Assembly: GCA_964468655.1 (NCBI GenBank)
Contig: CAYXUG010000032.1
Span: 1 to 24,649, forward strand
Direction: 5' to 3'
Length of the DNA stretch: 24,649 nt
From: CAYXUG01 sp964468655
GTDB taxonomy: Bacteria > Fidelibacterota > Marinisomatia > Marinisomatales > CAYXUG01
Program-made: the position numbers and the translations under genes
In this document: piece by piece, positions 14,335 to 23,041 of the stretch
How positions within the stretch are numbered: position 1 is the first letter of the stretch
How the letters are laid out: every line of letters starts with the position of its first letter
The notes under the pieces: generated by a model
Databases searched by the model: none
The model's input: only the letters and a program-made list of their open reading frames with translations
What the model was told of the DNA's origin: nothing

Positions 14335-14360
14335 GTAACGCAAATATTTTAAGATAAATC

Positions 14361-15215
14361 ATGAAAATTGGAATTGATATAGGCGGAACAAAAATAGAGG
14401 GTATTGTTCTTGACCCGAATGGACGACCCATCAAAAGGGAAAGAATCCCGACCGAATCGGAAAAGGGATATGACCAAATTCTGCATCAAATTAAAACTCT
14501 TTACAACCAACTTACTTCCGATGTTTCCAAAATTACATCCATAGGAGTCTGCACTCCCGGCGCTTTATCATCTGATTCCAACGTGCTAAAAAACAGCAAT
14601 ACTCAGTGCCTAATCGGAAAACCGATAAAAAAGGATATTGAATCTATTGTGGGTAAGGAAATAAAAATTGATAATGACGCCAACTGTTTTTCACAAGCAG
14701 AGGCAATCCTTGGCGCAGGAAAAGGATACAATGTTGTATTCGGAGTGATTATGGGAACAGGCGTTGGAGGCGGAATTGTCATAAATGGCAACGTGCATAA
14801 AGGACATCAATCCATTGCCGGCGAGTGGGGACATTCCATTTTACATCACGGCGGGCATCTGTGCTACTGCGGGAAACGTGGTTGCGTTGAAACCTATCTC
14901 TCCGGACCGGCGCTGGAGAAATCCTACACAGAATTCACCGGAAAGAAAAAACCGCTGAAGGAAATCTCAGCAAATCCACATGAGGAATGGAAATTAGTAT
15001 TTCTTGATAATTTCGGTATGGCACTCTCCAATGTAATTAATATCCTCGATCCTGATGTTATCATTCTTGGCGGAGGAGTTTCTAACATTGATTTTCTTTA
15101 TACGGAAGGAGTTTCAACTGTTGAAAAATTCTGTTTCAACACCTCACTCAAAACACCCATTGTGAAAAATAAATTGGGTGATTCTGCCGGTGTTTTTGGT
15201 GCGGCTTTACTTTAG
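14361..15215 (+). CDS. ROK-family sugar kinase
   Basis: This 284-residue cytosolic kinase phosphorylates a hexose or N-acetylhexosamine with ATP. It shows the ATP phosphate motif DIGGTKIEG near the N-terminus, GVCTPGAL, and the sugar-binding and catalytic segment IDNDANCF (catalytic Asp106). The second phosphate loop is GVIMGTGVGGGIV. The ROK signature with zinc site contains Glu155, His158 and Cys168, Cys170, Cys175 (EWGHS...CYCGKRGC). The adenosine motif is ILGGGVSN. Length is slightly short of the usual 290-320. Glucokinase, fructokinase, N-acetylglucosamine kinase and N-acetylmannosamine kinase are all possible; the sequence alone does not decide. No sugar transporter is adjacent. It is probably transcribed alone from the promoter just upstream. 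Confidence 0.93.
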   Translation: MKIGIDIGGTKIEGIVLDPNGRPIKRERIPTESEKGYDQILHQIKTLYNQLTSDVSKITSIGVCTPGALSSDSNVLKNSNTQCLIGKPIKKDIESIVGKEIKIDNDANCFSQAEAILGAGKGYNVVFGVIMGTGVGGGIVINGNVHKGHQSIAGEWGHSILHHGGHLCYCGKRGCVETYLSGPALEKSYTEFTGKKKPLKEISANPHEEWKLVFLDNFGMALSNVINILDPDVIILGGGVSNIDFLYTEGVSTVEKFCFNTSLKTPIVKNKLGDSAGVFGAALL

Positions 15216-15273
15216 AGACTTCTAAAAGCATTGTGGCTTTGCGACTTGGTGGCTAAACCCTAAATTCTACGCC

Positions 15274-16233
15274 ATGAATCCGGCCATTGAAGTTAAAAAT
15301 CTGAAAAAATCCTACCCGCCTGACCGCCGTCAGGCAGGCAACGGAACCATTGCTCTTCGCGGAATTGATCTCACCATTCAGCAGGGCGAATTCTACGGAT
15401 TGCTGGGTCCCAACGGCGCCGGGAAAACCACAACTCTCGGTATTATAACAGGATTGGTAAAACTTCATGAAGGGTCGGTATCCGTATTTGGGAAAGATAT
15501 TATTAAAGACTACCGCTACACCAGATCCAAAATTGGAGTTTCCCCTCAAGAATTTACGTCAGACTGGTTTTTCAGTATTGAGCGGTTACTCATTTTTCAA
15601 GCCGGTTATTATGGGATTTCTAAAAAAGATGCACAGCCAAAGGTGGAGGAACTTCTCGAAACATTTGGTCTTCTTCAAAAACGTCATTCAAAAATCAGGC
15701 AGTTGTCAGGAGGAATGAAACGCCGGTTTCAGATTGCCAAGGCACTGGTGAACGATCCTGATATTATTCTTTTAGATGAACCGACAGCCGGCGTGGATGT
15801 TGAATTAAGGCACATGCTCTGGGACTATTTGAGAACACTCCACAAATCAGGGAAAACAATTCTCCTTACCACTCATTATATTGAAGAAGCTGAATTGCTG
15901 TGCGAGCGCGTTGCTATCATTGATGAGGGGAAAATCATTTCCGAGGGCAAGCCGGAGGAATTAATTAAAGGCCTCGGCAAGGGAGGTGTAGAAGTAAGCG
16001 TAACAGGATGGAATCCAACCACCGAAAACTTCTTGGTTGATTACAATTTCGCGTACGAACCCAATGAAAGCGGAGGAAAACTCATTTTTACGGTTGACGA
16101 ACCGGAAAAATCGCTCACTTCCATCATTAACACTCTCAATCAGAATGGCTGCCATATTCAGAGTGTCAATATCACCCGTTCAAGTCTTGAGGAAGTTTTT
16201 GTATCCCTCACCGGTAAAGGAATTAATGAATGA
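15274..16233 (+). CDS. ABC-2 type transporter ATP-binding protein
   Basis: This 319-residue ATPase of the DrrA/NodI/CcmA-like group drives an ABC-2 exporter. It shows Walker A GPNGAGKTT (45-53, Lys51), Q-loop SPQEF, signature LSGGM (144-148), Walker B IILLDEP (Asp168, Glu169) and the H-loop His201 (TTHYIEEAE). The C-terminal 90 residues are the regulatory extension typical of the group. Near the N-terminus a 7-base-arm palindrome (15318-15335) encodes PPDRRQAG between the first strand and GTIALRGIDL, where relatives normally have a very short turn. It overlaps the permease gene by four bases (ATGA). The substrate may be a lipid, a polysaccharide or a drug; it cannot be told from sequence. Confidence 0.95.
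   Translation: MNPAIEVKNLKKSYPPDRRQAGNGTIALRGIDLTIQQGEFYGLLGPNGAGKTTTLGIITGLVKLHEGSVSVFGKDIIKDYRYTRSKIGVSPQEFTSDWFFSIERLLIFQAGYYGISKKDAQPKVEELLETFGLLQKRHSKIRQLSGGMKRRFQIAKALVNDPDIILLDEPTAGVDVELRHMLWDYLRTLHKSGKTILLTTHYIEEAELLCERVAIIDEGKIISEGKPEELIKGLGKGGVEVSVTGWNPTTENFLVDYNFAYEPNESGGKLIFTVDEPEKSLTSIINTLNQNGCHIQSVNITRSSLEEVFVSLTGKGINE
15318..15335. repeat. Perfect hairpin inside the ABC ATPase gene
   Basis: GCCTGAC, a CGCC loop and GTCAGGC form a perfect 7-base stem, followed by AGG that extends the symmetry. It is in frame and adds residues to the loop before the second beta strand of the ATPase. Confidence 0.7.
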
Positions 16234-16991
16234 ACTGGGTTGGATTTAAAACATTGATGATGCGGGAAATCACCCGATTTCTGTCCGTCTACCGGCAGAC
16301 GGTCATCCCGGGACTCGTCACTTCAGCGCTTTACATAATCATCTTCGGACTGACACTCCAGCGTAGAATTACAGCCATTGACGGAGTGCCGTACACAATT
16401 TACATCCTACCGGGGCTCGTGATGATGAATGTTATTACAAACGCCTATAACAATACTGCATCCAGTTTGCTTCAAATGAAACTTCTCCAGCAGATTCAGG
16501 ATATTCTCATCACTCCTCTAAGCAATGTGGAAATTTCTATGTCTTTCATTGTCGGAGGTGCCATGCGCGGTTTCATTAATGGTGTACTTGTTATGCTGCT
16601 GGGAATTTTTATTATCGGCATGCCCGTGGAATACCCCCTTCGCGCATTGTTGTTTCTTGTCATCGTTTCATGGGCATTCTCGTGCGCAGGGCTTATTCTC
16701 GGCATTTTTGCTGAAAGCTGGGATAATATTGCAACCATGGTCAATTTTTTCATTACACCGCTTATTTTTCTGGGAGGTGTATTCTATTCCATTGATATGC
16801 TGCCCGGTTTCTGGAAAAATCTTTCCATGGCAAATCCAATTTATTATGTGATTAACGGATTAAGATATTCCGTTTTGGGTGTCAGCGATTCCCCCTTTTG
16901 GATTTCGCTGACAGCCGCAGTGGCAATGACTGTTTTATTCACTGTGATTGGAATATTTCTGTTTCATCGCGGGTATAGACTCAAACAATGA
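16230..16991 (+). CDS. ABC-2 type transporter permease
   Basis: This 253-residue integral membrane protein has about six hydrophobic helices, starting near residues 25-42 (VIPGLVTSALYIIIFG) and ending with FTVIGIFLFHRGYRLKQ. The middle has the ABC-2 conserved region (GLILGIFAESWDNIATMVNFFITPLIFLGG then FYSIDMLPGFWKN...NPIYYVINGLRY). It pairs with the ATPase encoded just upstream, overlapping by ATGA, to form a half-size exporter dimer. The substrate is unknown. It ends 53 bases before the CsgG-like/barrel gene, whose own promoter-like sequence suggests a new transcript. Confidence 0.95.
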   Translation: MNWVGFKTLMMREITRFLSVYRQTVIPGLVTSALYIIIFGLTLQRRITAIDGVPYTIYILPGLVMMNVITNAYNNTASSLLQMKLLQQIQDILITPLSNVEISMSFIVGGAMRGFINGVLVMLLGIFIIGMPVEYPLRALLFLVIVSWAFSCAGLILGIFAESWDNIATMVNFFITPLIFLGGVFYSIDMLPGFWKNLSMANPIYYVINGLRYSVLGVSDSPFWISLTAAVAMTVLFTVIGIFLFHRGYRLKQ

Positions 16992-17015
16992 AGCAATATT
17001 TACATTTTGCCAGTT

Positions 17016-17021
17016 TATAAT
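17016..17021 (+). promoter_or_regulatory. Candidate -10 element for the CsgG-like/barrel gene
   Basis: A perfect TATAAT lies 29 bases before the ATG at 17045, with GAGG (17037-17040) as ribosome site. No good -35 is found at 16-18 bases, so this is only suggestive. TTGCCA (17007-17012) with TATAAA (17028-17033), spacing 15, is a weaker alternative. Confidence 0.35.
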
Positions 17022-17044
17022 TACTTCTATAAATTTGAGGCATT

Positions 17045-18514
17045 ATGAGAGTTAAGACAATTATATTCCGCGGGTTTGCTGCATTCTTTTTTCTTTCATC
17101 CAATTTAACCGGAGATGAAAATTCATTGACAACAGAAAAACAGCGCCTTGTCATTTTACCCAGCGGAACAGAAAGTAATGAATCATTCGACATTGAAAAG
17201 GAAATAACTAAAATAGTTACCAACATCGCCGCTGATTTAAAGAGATTCGAAATTATTGACAGGAACAATCTGGAACAGATTATGGAAGAACAGAAACTCC
17301 ATTTGTCAGGAATTATTGATAATGAATTGCTTGTAGAAATCGGAAAAATTGCCGCATCAAATGAAGGGCTTGTTGTTTCTGTTCTTAACTTTCATCAAAA
17401 AGGAGTTCCCCCTGAAGAAAGTGAAGAGGACGACGACGATGAAGAGGACGATGATGATGATTTAAGTTTCGGTGAAAAATTGACGCTTGCAGTTGTCAAA
17501 GGAGTGGTTGAAGTGGCAACCCGCCCAAAAAAAGATGATGAGCCATTTCCCAACAATATTCAAACAGCCCTTTCCGTTGAAGTTTCCAAGATCAATTTAG
17601 AGACAGGGAAGGTGTTGGATTCTTTTACAATCGATACTCAGCACACAGGCGGTACAAAGGGTGTTTCAAGAAGCAAAGCAGTGAGAAAATTCCGGAGACA
17701 GGCGGACGTAAAAATGAAAGAACTCTACACCCTTTCATCAGAAATAATTTCCGTAAAAGGAAGCACCGCCATGCTGCTATTAGGAAAAGACATGGGCGTT
17801 GAAGAGGGTACCTTTTTTGAAATTTTTGAGCCCGATAAAATAAGAACGATAAGAGGGAAACAATTCACAGTTTCCGGGGATCGGAATGGAATTGTCCAGG
17901 TAAGAAAGGTGTCTCCAGAAACAAACGAAACAGCAATTGTTCGAAAGTGGGGGAAAGTAAAAGAAGGTTACAAAGCGCTGGAATATTTGAACACTGTTTG
18001 GGAGATTGACCTGTCATACACAATGAATGCTGATCAGAAATATTCCGGAGGGCAAGTAAATATTCTCTATAATCCGCTCAATACATTACATTATGGAGGG
18101 AGTATTCGAGTGGGATATGGAGAAGACACTCGCAATGAACAAGACATGATTCTGGGTTTTGGCGCTATAGGGGCAATGAATATATTTCGACTACCTCTAA
18201 TTTCCTTAACCGCTCAATTTGGACTAAACGTTGATTTGGCATTTCGTAAAGATGATGATGATCCAAAAAATACTGTTAATACCGTTCTGCCTTCTTTTGT
18301 GCCATCACTAAAAGGTAAAATGACACTTTCGAGAAAAATTGATTTAACAGTCATCGGCGGCTACAATGTGTCCGCAGCAGCGAACGAATGGACTTATACT
18401 ACCACAGAGGATGATGAAACAGAAACTCATGACGCTGTATGGGAAAATGATGTGCCTGAGTTGGATATATCGGGTCCCTTTCTGTCGGTCTCATTCGGTT
18501 ACTTTATTCTATAA
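17045..18514 (+). CDS. CsgG-like domain / acidic tract / outer-membrane beta-barrel protein
   Basis: This 489-residue protein has a signal peptide (IIFRGFAAFFFLSSNLTG). Residues of about 33-205 resemble a CsgG/TolB-N domain: RLVILPSGTES, FEIIDRNNLEQIMEEQKLHLSG, LVEIGKIAASNEGLVVSVL, then SVEVSKINLETGKVLDSFTI. This domain is split by an almost purely acidic stretch (124-139, Asp/Glu) plus a helical segment. Residues of about 225-315 (SAMLLLGKDMGVEEGTFFEI...) look like a small beta domain of the FlgT-C/LysM-like kind. From about 328 on, alternating strands ending in SVSFGYFIL form a probable outer-membrane barrel with a terminal aromatic/Leu signal. The role is unknown. The architecture suggests a sensor or assembly domain attached to a barrel. 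It is preceded by GAGG as ribosome site. Confidence 0.78.
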   Translation: MRVKTIIFRGFAAFFFLSSNLTGDENSLTTEKQRLVILPSGTESNESFDIEKEITKIVTNIAADLKRFEIIDRNNLEQIMEEQKLHLSGIIDNELLVEIGKIAASNEGLVVSVLNFHQKGVPPEESEEDDDDEEDDDDDLSFGEKLTLAVVKGVVEVATRPKKDDEPFPNNIQTALSVEVSKINLETGKVLDSFTIDTQHTGGTKGVSRSKAVRKFRRQADVKMKELYTLSSEIISVKGSTAMLLLGKDMGVEEGTFFEIFEPDKIRTIRGKQFTVSGDRNGIVQVRKVSPETNETAIVRKWGKVKEGYKALEYLNTVWEIDLSYTMNADQKYSGGQVNILYNPLNTLHYGGSIRVGYGEDTRNEQDMILGFGAIGAMNIFRLPLISLTAQFGLNVDLAFRKDDDDPKNTVNTVLPSFVPSLKGKMTLSRKIDLTVIGGYNVSAAANEWTYTTTEDDETETHDAVWENDVPELDISGPFLSVSFGYFIL

Positions 18515-18563
18515 ATCTGCTTGCTGTTGAACCGGATGGATCAACACCTGTAAATTCCCTATT

Positions 18564-19784
18564 ATGAAAAACAACTGGAAACCACTCCCACCCGAAACGT
18601 TTGATATTCCTGTTCATGAAATCCGGCGGGGATACAGAAGCGATGTTTACTTCTGGCGGAGCAAAGTAGTCCTTGAGCAGGCATCACTCAACAGGTCGGT
18701 ATTGATGCAGATTTTTCAGAAAAAGGATGCCATCCTCTGCGGAGTTGATGAAGCACTGGCAATCCTGAACCTTGGAACGGGGCACTATAAAGACAGAAAA
18801 AAGGCATACAAACTTTTCGATATTTATATAAATCAAAAAAAAGAAATCCGCACTTACTACTACAATTCTAAAAAGAAAATGCTTGATGCCCAAAAAGTCC
18901 ATCTTGAAACAAGTTCAGAACTGGATGAAATGTGGGAGAATACCTCTTCAGACCTTTCCTTGAAAACTCTACGTGATGGAGATACAGTCTCATCCTGGGA
19001 AACCGTAATGACAATTGAAGGGCAAATCACTGAATTTGTCCATCTGGAAACAATCTATCTCGGTGTATTGGCCCGGAGAACAAAAGTCGCTACAAATGTA
19101 CGCTGTGTGGTGGAAGCTGCTAATGGTAAACCGGTTATGTATTTCCCTGCCAGATTTGATCACTGGTTCATGCAGGGTGGTGACGGATACGCTGCCAAGG
19201 TAGGTGGTGTAACATCCGTGTCCACTGACGCTCAGGGTGAATGGTGGGGTACCTCAGGCGCGGGAACAATTCCACACGCACTCATTGCAGCATGTGAGGG
19301 AAACACCGTAAAGGCAGCTAAAATTTTTGATGAAAACTTTCCCGAAACCAACCTCATTGCTCTGGTGGATTTTCAAAACGATTGCGTGAATACCTCACTC
19401 AAGGTTGCCAGAGAATTAAACGATAAACTGTGGGGAGTTCGGTTGGATACATCGGGGACTATGGTTGATAAATCGGTTATCTCACAGATGGGAAAGACGA
19501 CTCCCACCGGAGTCAATTCTCAACTGGTGGAAAATGTCCGAAATGCATTGGACCGGGAGGGATTCGAGAATGTGAAAATCATTGTGTCCGGCGGCTTCAA
19601 TGCAGATAAAATTTCACAGTTTGAAAAAGAAAACGTACCGGCAGATGCTTATGGTGTTGGTTCCGCTTTTCTTTACGGGCAATACGATTTCACTGCTGAT
19701 GTTGTAAAAGTTGACGGCAAAGATTGCGCCAAAGTCGGTCGACAGTATCTCCCCAATGAGCGATTGATAAAAGTTCAACTCTAA
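18564..19784 (+). CDS. pncB: Nicotinate phosphoribosyltransferase
   Basis: This 406-residue enzyme of the type-II PRTase fold joins nicotinate to PRPP (ATP-assisted) to make nicotinate mononucleotide, the committed step of the Preiss-Handler route to NAD. Sequence signs are the opening RRGYRSDVYFWRSKVVLE, the middle domain VMTIEGQITEFVHLETIYLGVLAR, the His-containing FDHW with GGDGYAAKVGG, the substrate loop GAGTIPHALIAAC, the phosphate-binding strands WGVRLDTSG and IIVSGGFNADKI, and YGVGSAF. Length and motifs are nearer to the compact archaeal/Gram-positive-type NAPRTases than to E. coli PncB, and a charged insert lies at about 75-120. There is no obvious Shine-Dalgarno. The nicotinamidase gene follows after 27 bases, which supports the assignment. 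Confidence 0.9.
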   Translation: MKNNWKPLPPETFDIPVHEIRRGYRSDVYFWRSKVVLEQASLNRSVLMQIFQKKDAILCGVDEALAILNLGTGHYKDRKKAYKLFDIYINQKKEIRTYYYNSKKKMLDAQKVHLETSSELDEMWENTSSDLSLKTLRDGDTVSSWETVMTIEGQITEFVHLETIYLGVLARRTKVATNVRCVVEAANGKPVMYFPARFDHWFMQGGDGYAAKVGGVTSVSTDAQGEWWGTSGAGTIPHALIAACEGNTVKAAKIFDENFPETNLIALVDFQNDCVNTSLKVARELNDKLWGVRLDTSGTMVDKSVISQMGKTTPTGVNSQLVENVRNALDREGFENVKIIVSGGFNADKISQFEKENVPADAYGVGSAFLYGQYDFTADVVKVDGKDCAKVGRQYLPNERLIKVQL

Positions 19785-19811
19785 AATTGGCCACCTATCA
19801 GGAAAAATATT

Positions 19812-20381
19812 TTGAATAAAGAAGCGCTTATCATTGTGGATGTTCAGAATGACTTCTGTCCGGGAGGTGCGCTGGCTGTGCCAAAGGGAAATGAAATTAT
19901 TACTGTGGTCAACAGACTGATTGATAAATTTCAGGAAGCGCAATACCCCATTTTCGCTACACGTGACTGGCACCCTTCAAACCATTGCAGTTTTCAGAAT
20001 CAGGGTGGAGTTTGGCCTCCCCATTGTATTCAAAATACGTGGGGAGCTGAATTCCATCCGGTACTCAATCTGCCTGAAAATGCGGTCATCATCAGCAAAG
20101 CTGATACACAGGAAAATGAAGCTTACTCAGGTTTTGAAGGGACGGAATTGTCCACTTTAATCAGGGAAGCAGGAATTACAAATCTTGTCGTTTGTGGGCT
20201 AGCCACCGATTACTGCGTGAAAGCAACTGCATTGGATGGGTTGAAAAATGGATTTGAGGTAACCGTTGAGGAAGACAGTATCCGCGGCGTCAATGTAAAG
20301 CAGGATGATTCAAAAAAAGCAATGGATGAAATGAAAACCTCCGGCGTAAACTTTGTTAAAAGCAGCTTCCTCACAATTTAA
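19812..20381 (+). CDS. pncA: Nicotinamidase
   Basis: This 189-residue isochorismatase-fold enzyme hydrolyses nicotinamide to nicotinate and ammonia, feeding the phosphoribosyltransferase encoded upstream. The catalytic triad is Asp10 (IVDVQNDFCPGG), Lys96 (IISKAD) and Cys135 (ATDYCVKATALDG). The metal site is Asp52, His54 (RDWHPSNH) and His71 (WPPHC). The Gly-rich VVCGLATDYC signature is intact and length is normal for the family (180-215). The start is a TTG codon at 19812 with AGGA 9 bases before it; no ATG in this frame gives the complete N-terminus. The gene converges on the flavoprotein pseudogene, with 35 bases between. Confidence 0.95.
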   Translation: MNKEALIIVDVQNDFCPGGALAVPKGNEIITVVNRLIDKFQEAQYPIFATRDWHPSNHCSFQNQGGVWPPHCIQNTWGAEFHPVLNLPENAVIISKADTQENEAYSGFEGTELSTLIREAGITNLVVCGLATDYCVKATALDGLKNGFEVTVEEDSIRGVNVKQDDSKKAMDEMKTSGVNFVKSSFLTI

Positions 20382-20416
20382 AAAGTTAATCTTAACTGAG
20401 ATCATATAAAAACTTT

Positions 20417-21535
20417 CTAACTATATTTCTTTTTCCATTCCAGATAATTTCCATTATACCCTGCTCTGCTCTGATTTTCTCTTATCCATGCTCTAATTGA
20501 ATCCACATCAATATCCTTTTCTGGAAGATATTCCTCAGCAATTTGGGTTGCGCTTTCGATGGCACTTGATCTGGAAGCTTTTATGTTGCCTTTCCCCGTA
20601 ACAGCATTTCCTATGGCGTACACGCCTTCAAGACCTTCAATTCTCCCGGAAAATTCTGTATTAATATGATACCTCCTCTTTTTCATAGGTATACCTTCAA
20701 TGGGAACTGGAATACTTCCAATGGAGCTAATAACCATAGATGCTCTTAAATCAAATTCAGTCCCGGGCATAGGAACTGCTCTACCGTCAACAATCTCTGT
20801 TTTAATCATTTTTAAACCACCGAGTTCATTCTTTTCAAAAAGAATATCGATAGGCATGGCATGATCCAATACATTAAAAAGGTATTTTTTTTGTATGTTT
20901 GAAAGTATTTTTTAGCGGGTGGCTCTTTTACGACTTTACCCTAAATAATTAGGAATTCCCTTCCGCTCCATTTCAATAAGGTCAACGGAAAGACCTCTTT
21001 TTTCCATTTCGGAAACAACTGTTTCAAGTTGAAGAATTTTCACAACATCAAGAGAAGCTAATCCACCACCTACAACAATAGCATTGTCCAGTACCTGAAA
21101 ATTTTCTCCCTCGTATTTTTTACTTTTGTAATGATTGAACCAGTGGACAAAGGGGTTCTGGTAATAAAAATTCTTCCCTTCAAATTCTTCAATTTTCTCT
21201 ATTGGAAAGGGTCTATCCTTCCATGCACCATTCGCAAGCACAATTGCACTCCACCTAAGTGAATATAATTCATCAAACGGCAAATCTTCTCCCAACTTTG
21301 TAAATGGAATATAATCAACCAATTTGTTCGTAATGCGTGAATCAATCATATCCATTTCCTTCTGACATAATTTCACGTGCCATTTGGGAAGACCGTCTTC
21401 TATCTTTCCATAGGGCAGGGGATTTTGTTCTATCACAACACACCTGATACCCCTTTGAACAAATTGGTTTGCTGCCTCTGCACCTGCAACAGCGCCGCCG
21501 ACAATAACTACAATTTTATTCTGCTGTTGGTTCAC
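20417..21535 (-). pseudogene. Broken FAD/NAD(P)-dependent oxidoreductase (glutamate-synthase small subunit/ferredoxin-NADP reductase type)
   Basis: The gene starts with GTG at 21535 (AGGA upstream). The first 199 codons give a normal Rossmann FAD site (VIVGGAVAGAEAANQF), PYGKIEDGLPKWHVKL, an NADPH site (IVVGGGLASLDVVKIL) and ERKGIPNYLG, then TAA at 20938-20936. A second in-frame TAA lies at 20914-20912. From there the same frame is open again (KILSNIQKKYLFNVLDHAMP...) to a normal C-terminus with a second FAD motif (YAIGNAVTGKGNIKASRSSA). From memory of this family, about 35-45 residues containing YYRRRxxDMP are missing at the break. So there is a deletion plus two stops, while both ends keep good codons. 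Expression as two separate polypeptides is possible but unlikely to give a working enzyme. Confidence 0.8.
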
Positions 21536-21662
21536 AGTTTATCCTGGATTATTCATTAGCTTTTAAATCAACTTTTTACCAATTTCAAAATTTGGTTGTG
21601 TTATTGAGGATAAAACGTAATGCCGCCCAATTACATAATTAAGCTATAATTACATGGCGTTA

Positions 21663-23039
21663 TTATTTCAATTCTGAAACAAGTTTGGATACAGTATCCT
21701 TGGCATCCCCAAAAAGCATGATGGTATTATCATAAAAGAACAGTTCATTTTCTACACCGGCGAAACCTGTATTCATACTTCGTTTTAGTACAAAGACTGT
21801 TTGCGCTTTGTCGGCATCCAGTATCGGCATACCGTACAGTGGACTTGCTTTATCGTGGCGTGCTTCCGGATTTACAACATCATTAGCACCAATGACAAGG
21901 GCAATATCTGCCTCCTCAAATTCGGGGTTTATTTGATCGAGGTCGTAAAGTTTATCGTAGGATATGTTGGTCTCAGCAAGGAGAACATTCATGTGTCCCG
22001 GCATTCTGCCCGCCACCGGATGAACAGCATATTTTACGGTAGCCCCTTTGCTTTCCAGAATTTTCTGCAATTCATGCACCATATGCTGCGCTTGTGCAAC
22101 AGCCATTCCATATCCGGGAATAATGATTACCAATTTTGCATTTTCAAAAATGACAACAGTATCTTCCGGTTCGTAGGATTTCACTGCTTTTCCCGCTGCA
22201 TGACCACCCTCGCTGGTTCCTTCATCTGACCCCATTCCGCCAAAAAGAACATCCCAAATAGTGCGGTTCATTCCTTTACACATGATGTTAGTGAGGATAA
22301 TCCCGCTCGCACCAACAAGTGTGCCGCAGATGATCAGCGCTTTATTATGAATGACAAATCCGGTCAGTGATGCTGCCAATCCGGAGAATGAATTCAATAA
22401 TGAAATAACCACAGGCATATCCGCCCCGCCAATAGGAATAATAAACGTGTACCCCAAAACCAGTGCCAATCCGAGTACGAAAAGAATGGCGTTAGTCGTA
22501 TTCAAATAATCAATGGCGGCCATTCCGCCGCCAGTCAGAATAGCAATACCTATGAATCCATTTAATAGGTGCTGACCTTTAAACCGGACAGGAGCGCCTC
22601 TCATAATTCCCTGAAGTTTCGCAAATGCAACAAAACTCCCTGTTAATGTGACAGAACCAACCAGGATACTGATTACAATGATAGAATAGGTAAAGGAAGT
22701 TAAATGGCTCTGTTTATAAAATTCAGCTGTTGCTACCAGCATGGAAGCGCCTCCTCCAAAACCATTGAAAAGAGCAACAAGCTGCGGGATGGATGTCATT
22801 TGGACCGACCTGGCAGCAACCGCTCCAAAAACAGAGCCCACTGCAATGCACAACGCAATGTAGCGGTAATCAATGATCTCGACTTTAATCAGTGTCGCAA
22901 TAATCGCCAGAAGCATCCCTGCTGCTGCAATGGTATTCCCCCAGGGAGCAGTTCTGGGGTGGGACAAATTTTTCATCCCAACGATGAAAAATACCGCTGC
23001 TGAAAGGTAAATTACGGGTATGACTATTGATTGAACCAT
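21663..23039 (-). CDS. pntB: NAD(P) transhydrogenase beta subunit
   Basis: This 458-residue subunit of the proton-translocating transhydrogenase transfers hydride between NADH and NADP+ while protons cross the membrane. The N-terminal half (1-255) has about nine transmembrane helices, with FNGFGGGASM in the proton path. The linker (about 265-295) is Gly/Glu-rich. The C-terminal NADP(H) domain contains GYGMAVAQAQH (309-319), HPVAGRMPGHMNVLLAE, and IGANDVVNPEAR, with a closing KRSMNTGFAGVENELF. Asn92 occupies the site of the E. coli beta-His91. It starts 2 bases after the pntA2 stop and is the last gene of the operon. A 127-base gap with no gene follows towards the flavoprotein pseudogene. Confidence 0.97.
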   Translation of the reverse strand: MVQSIVIPVIYLSAAVFFIVGMKNLSHPRTAPWGNTIAAAGMLLAIIATLIKVEIIDYRYIALCIAVGSVFGAVAARSVQMTSIPQLVALFNGFGGGASMLVATAEFYKQSHLTSFTYSIIVISILVGSVTLTGSFVAFAKLQGIMRGAPVRFKGQHLLNGFIGIAILTGGGMAAIDYLNTTNAILFVLGLALVLGYTFIIPIGGADMPVVISLLNSFSGLAASLTGFVIHNKALIICGTLVGASGIILTNIMCKGMNRTIWDVLFGGMGSDEGTSEGGHAAGKAVKSYEPEDTVVIFENAKLVIIIPGYGMAVAQAQHMVHELQKILESKGATVKYAVHPVAGRMPGHMNVLLAETNISYDKLYDLDQINPEFEEADIALVIGANDVVNPEARHDKASPLYGMPILDADKAQTVFVLKRSMNTGFAGVENELFFYDNTIMLFGDAKDTVSKLVSELK

Positions 23040-23041
23040 GG

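Noticed and set aside
14183..14434. Minus-strand frame of 83 codons across the SDR/ROK gap
   Set aside because: It overlaps the ROK start and promoter, has no ribosome site, and shows no recognisable protein features.
15216..15273. GTGGCTTTGCGACTTGGTGG before the ABC ATPase gene, like a widespread intergenic repeat
   Set aside because: It is only one short copy, too little to separate from chance.
16285..16302. Near-palindrome CCGTCT...AGACGG in the permease gene
   Set aside because: It encodes YRQTV, which fits the conserved start of ABC-2 permeases, so there is no sign of an inserted element.
20385..20398. Palindrome AGTTAA/TTAACT between pncA and the pseudogene as a terminator
   Set aside because: The stem is only A/T-rich, the loop is two bases and no T-run follows, so it is not a convincing terminator.
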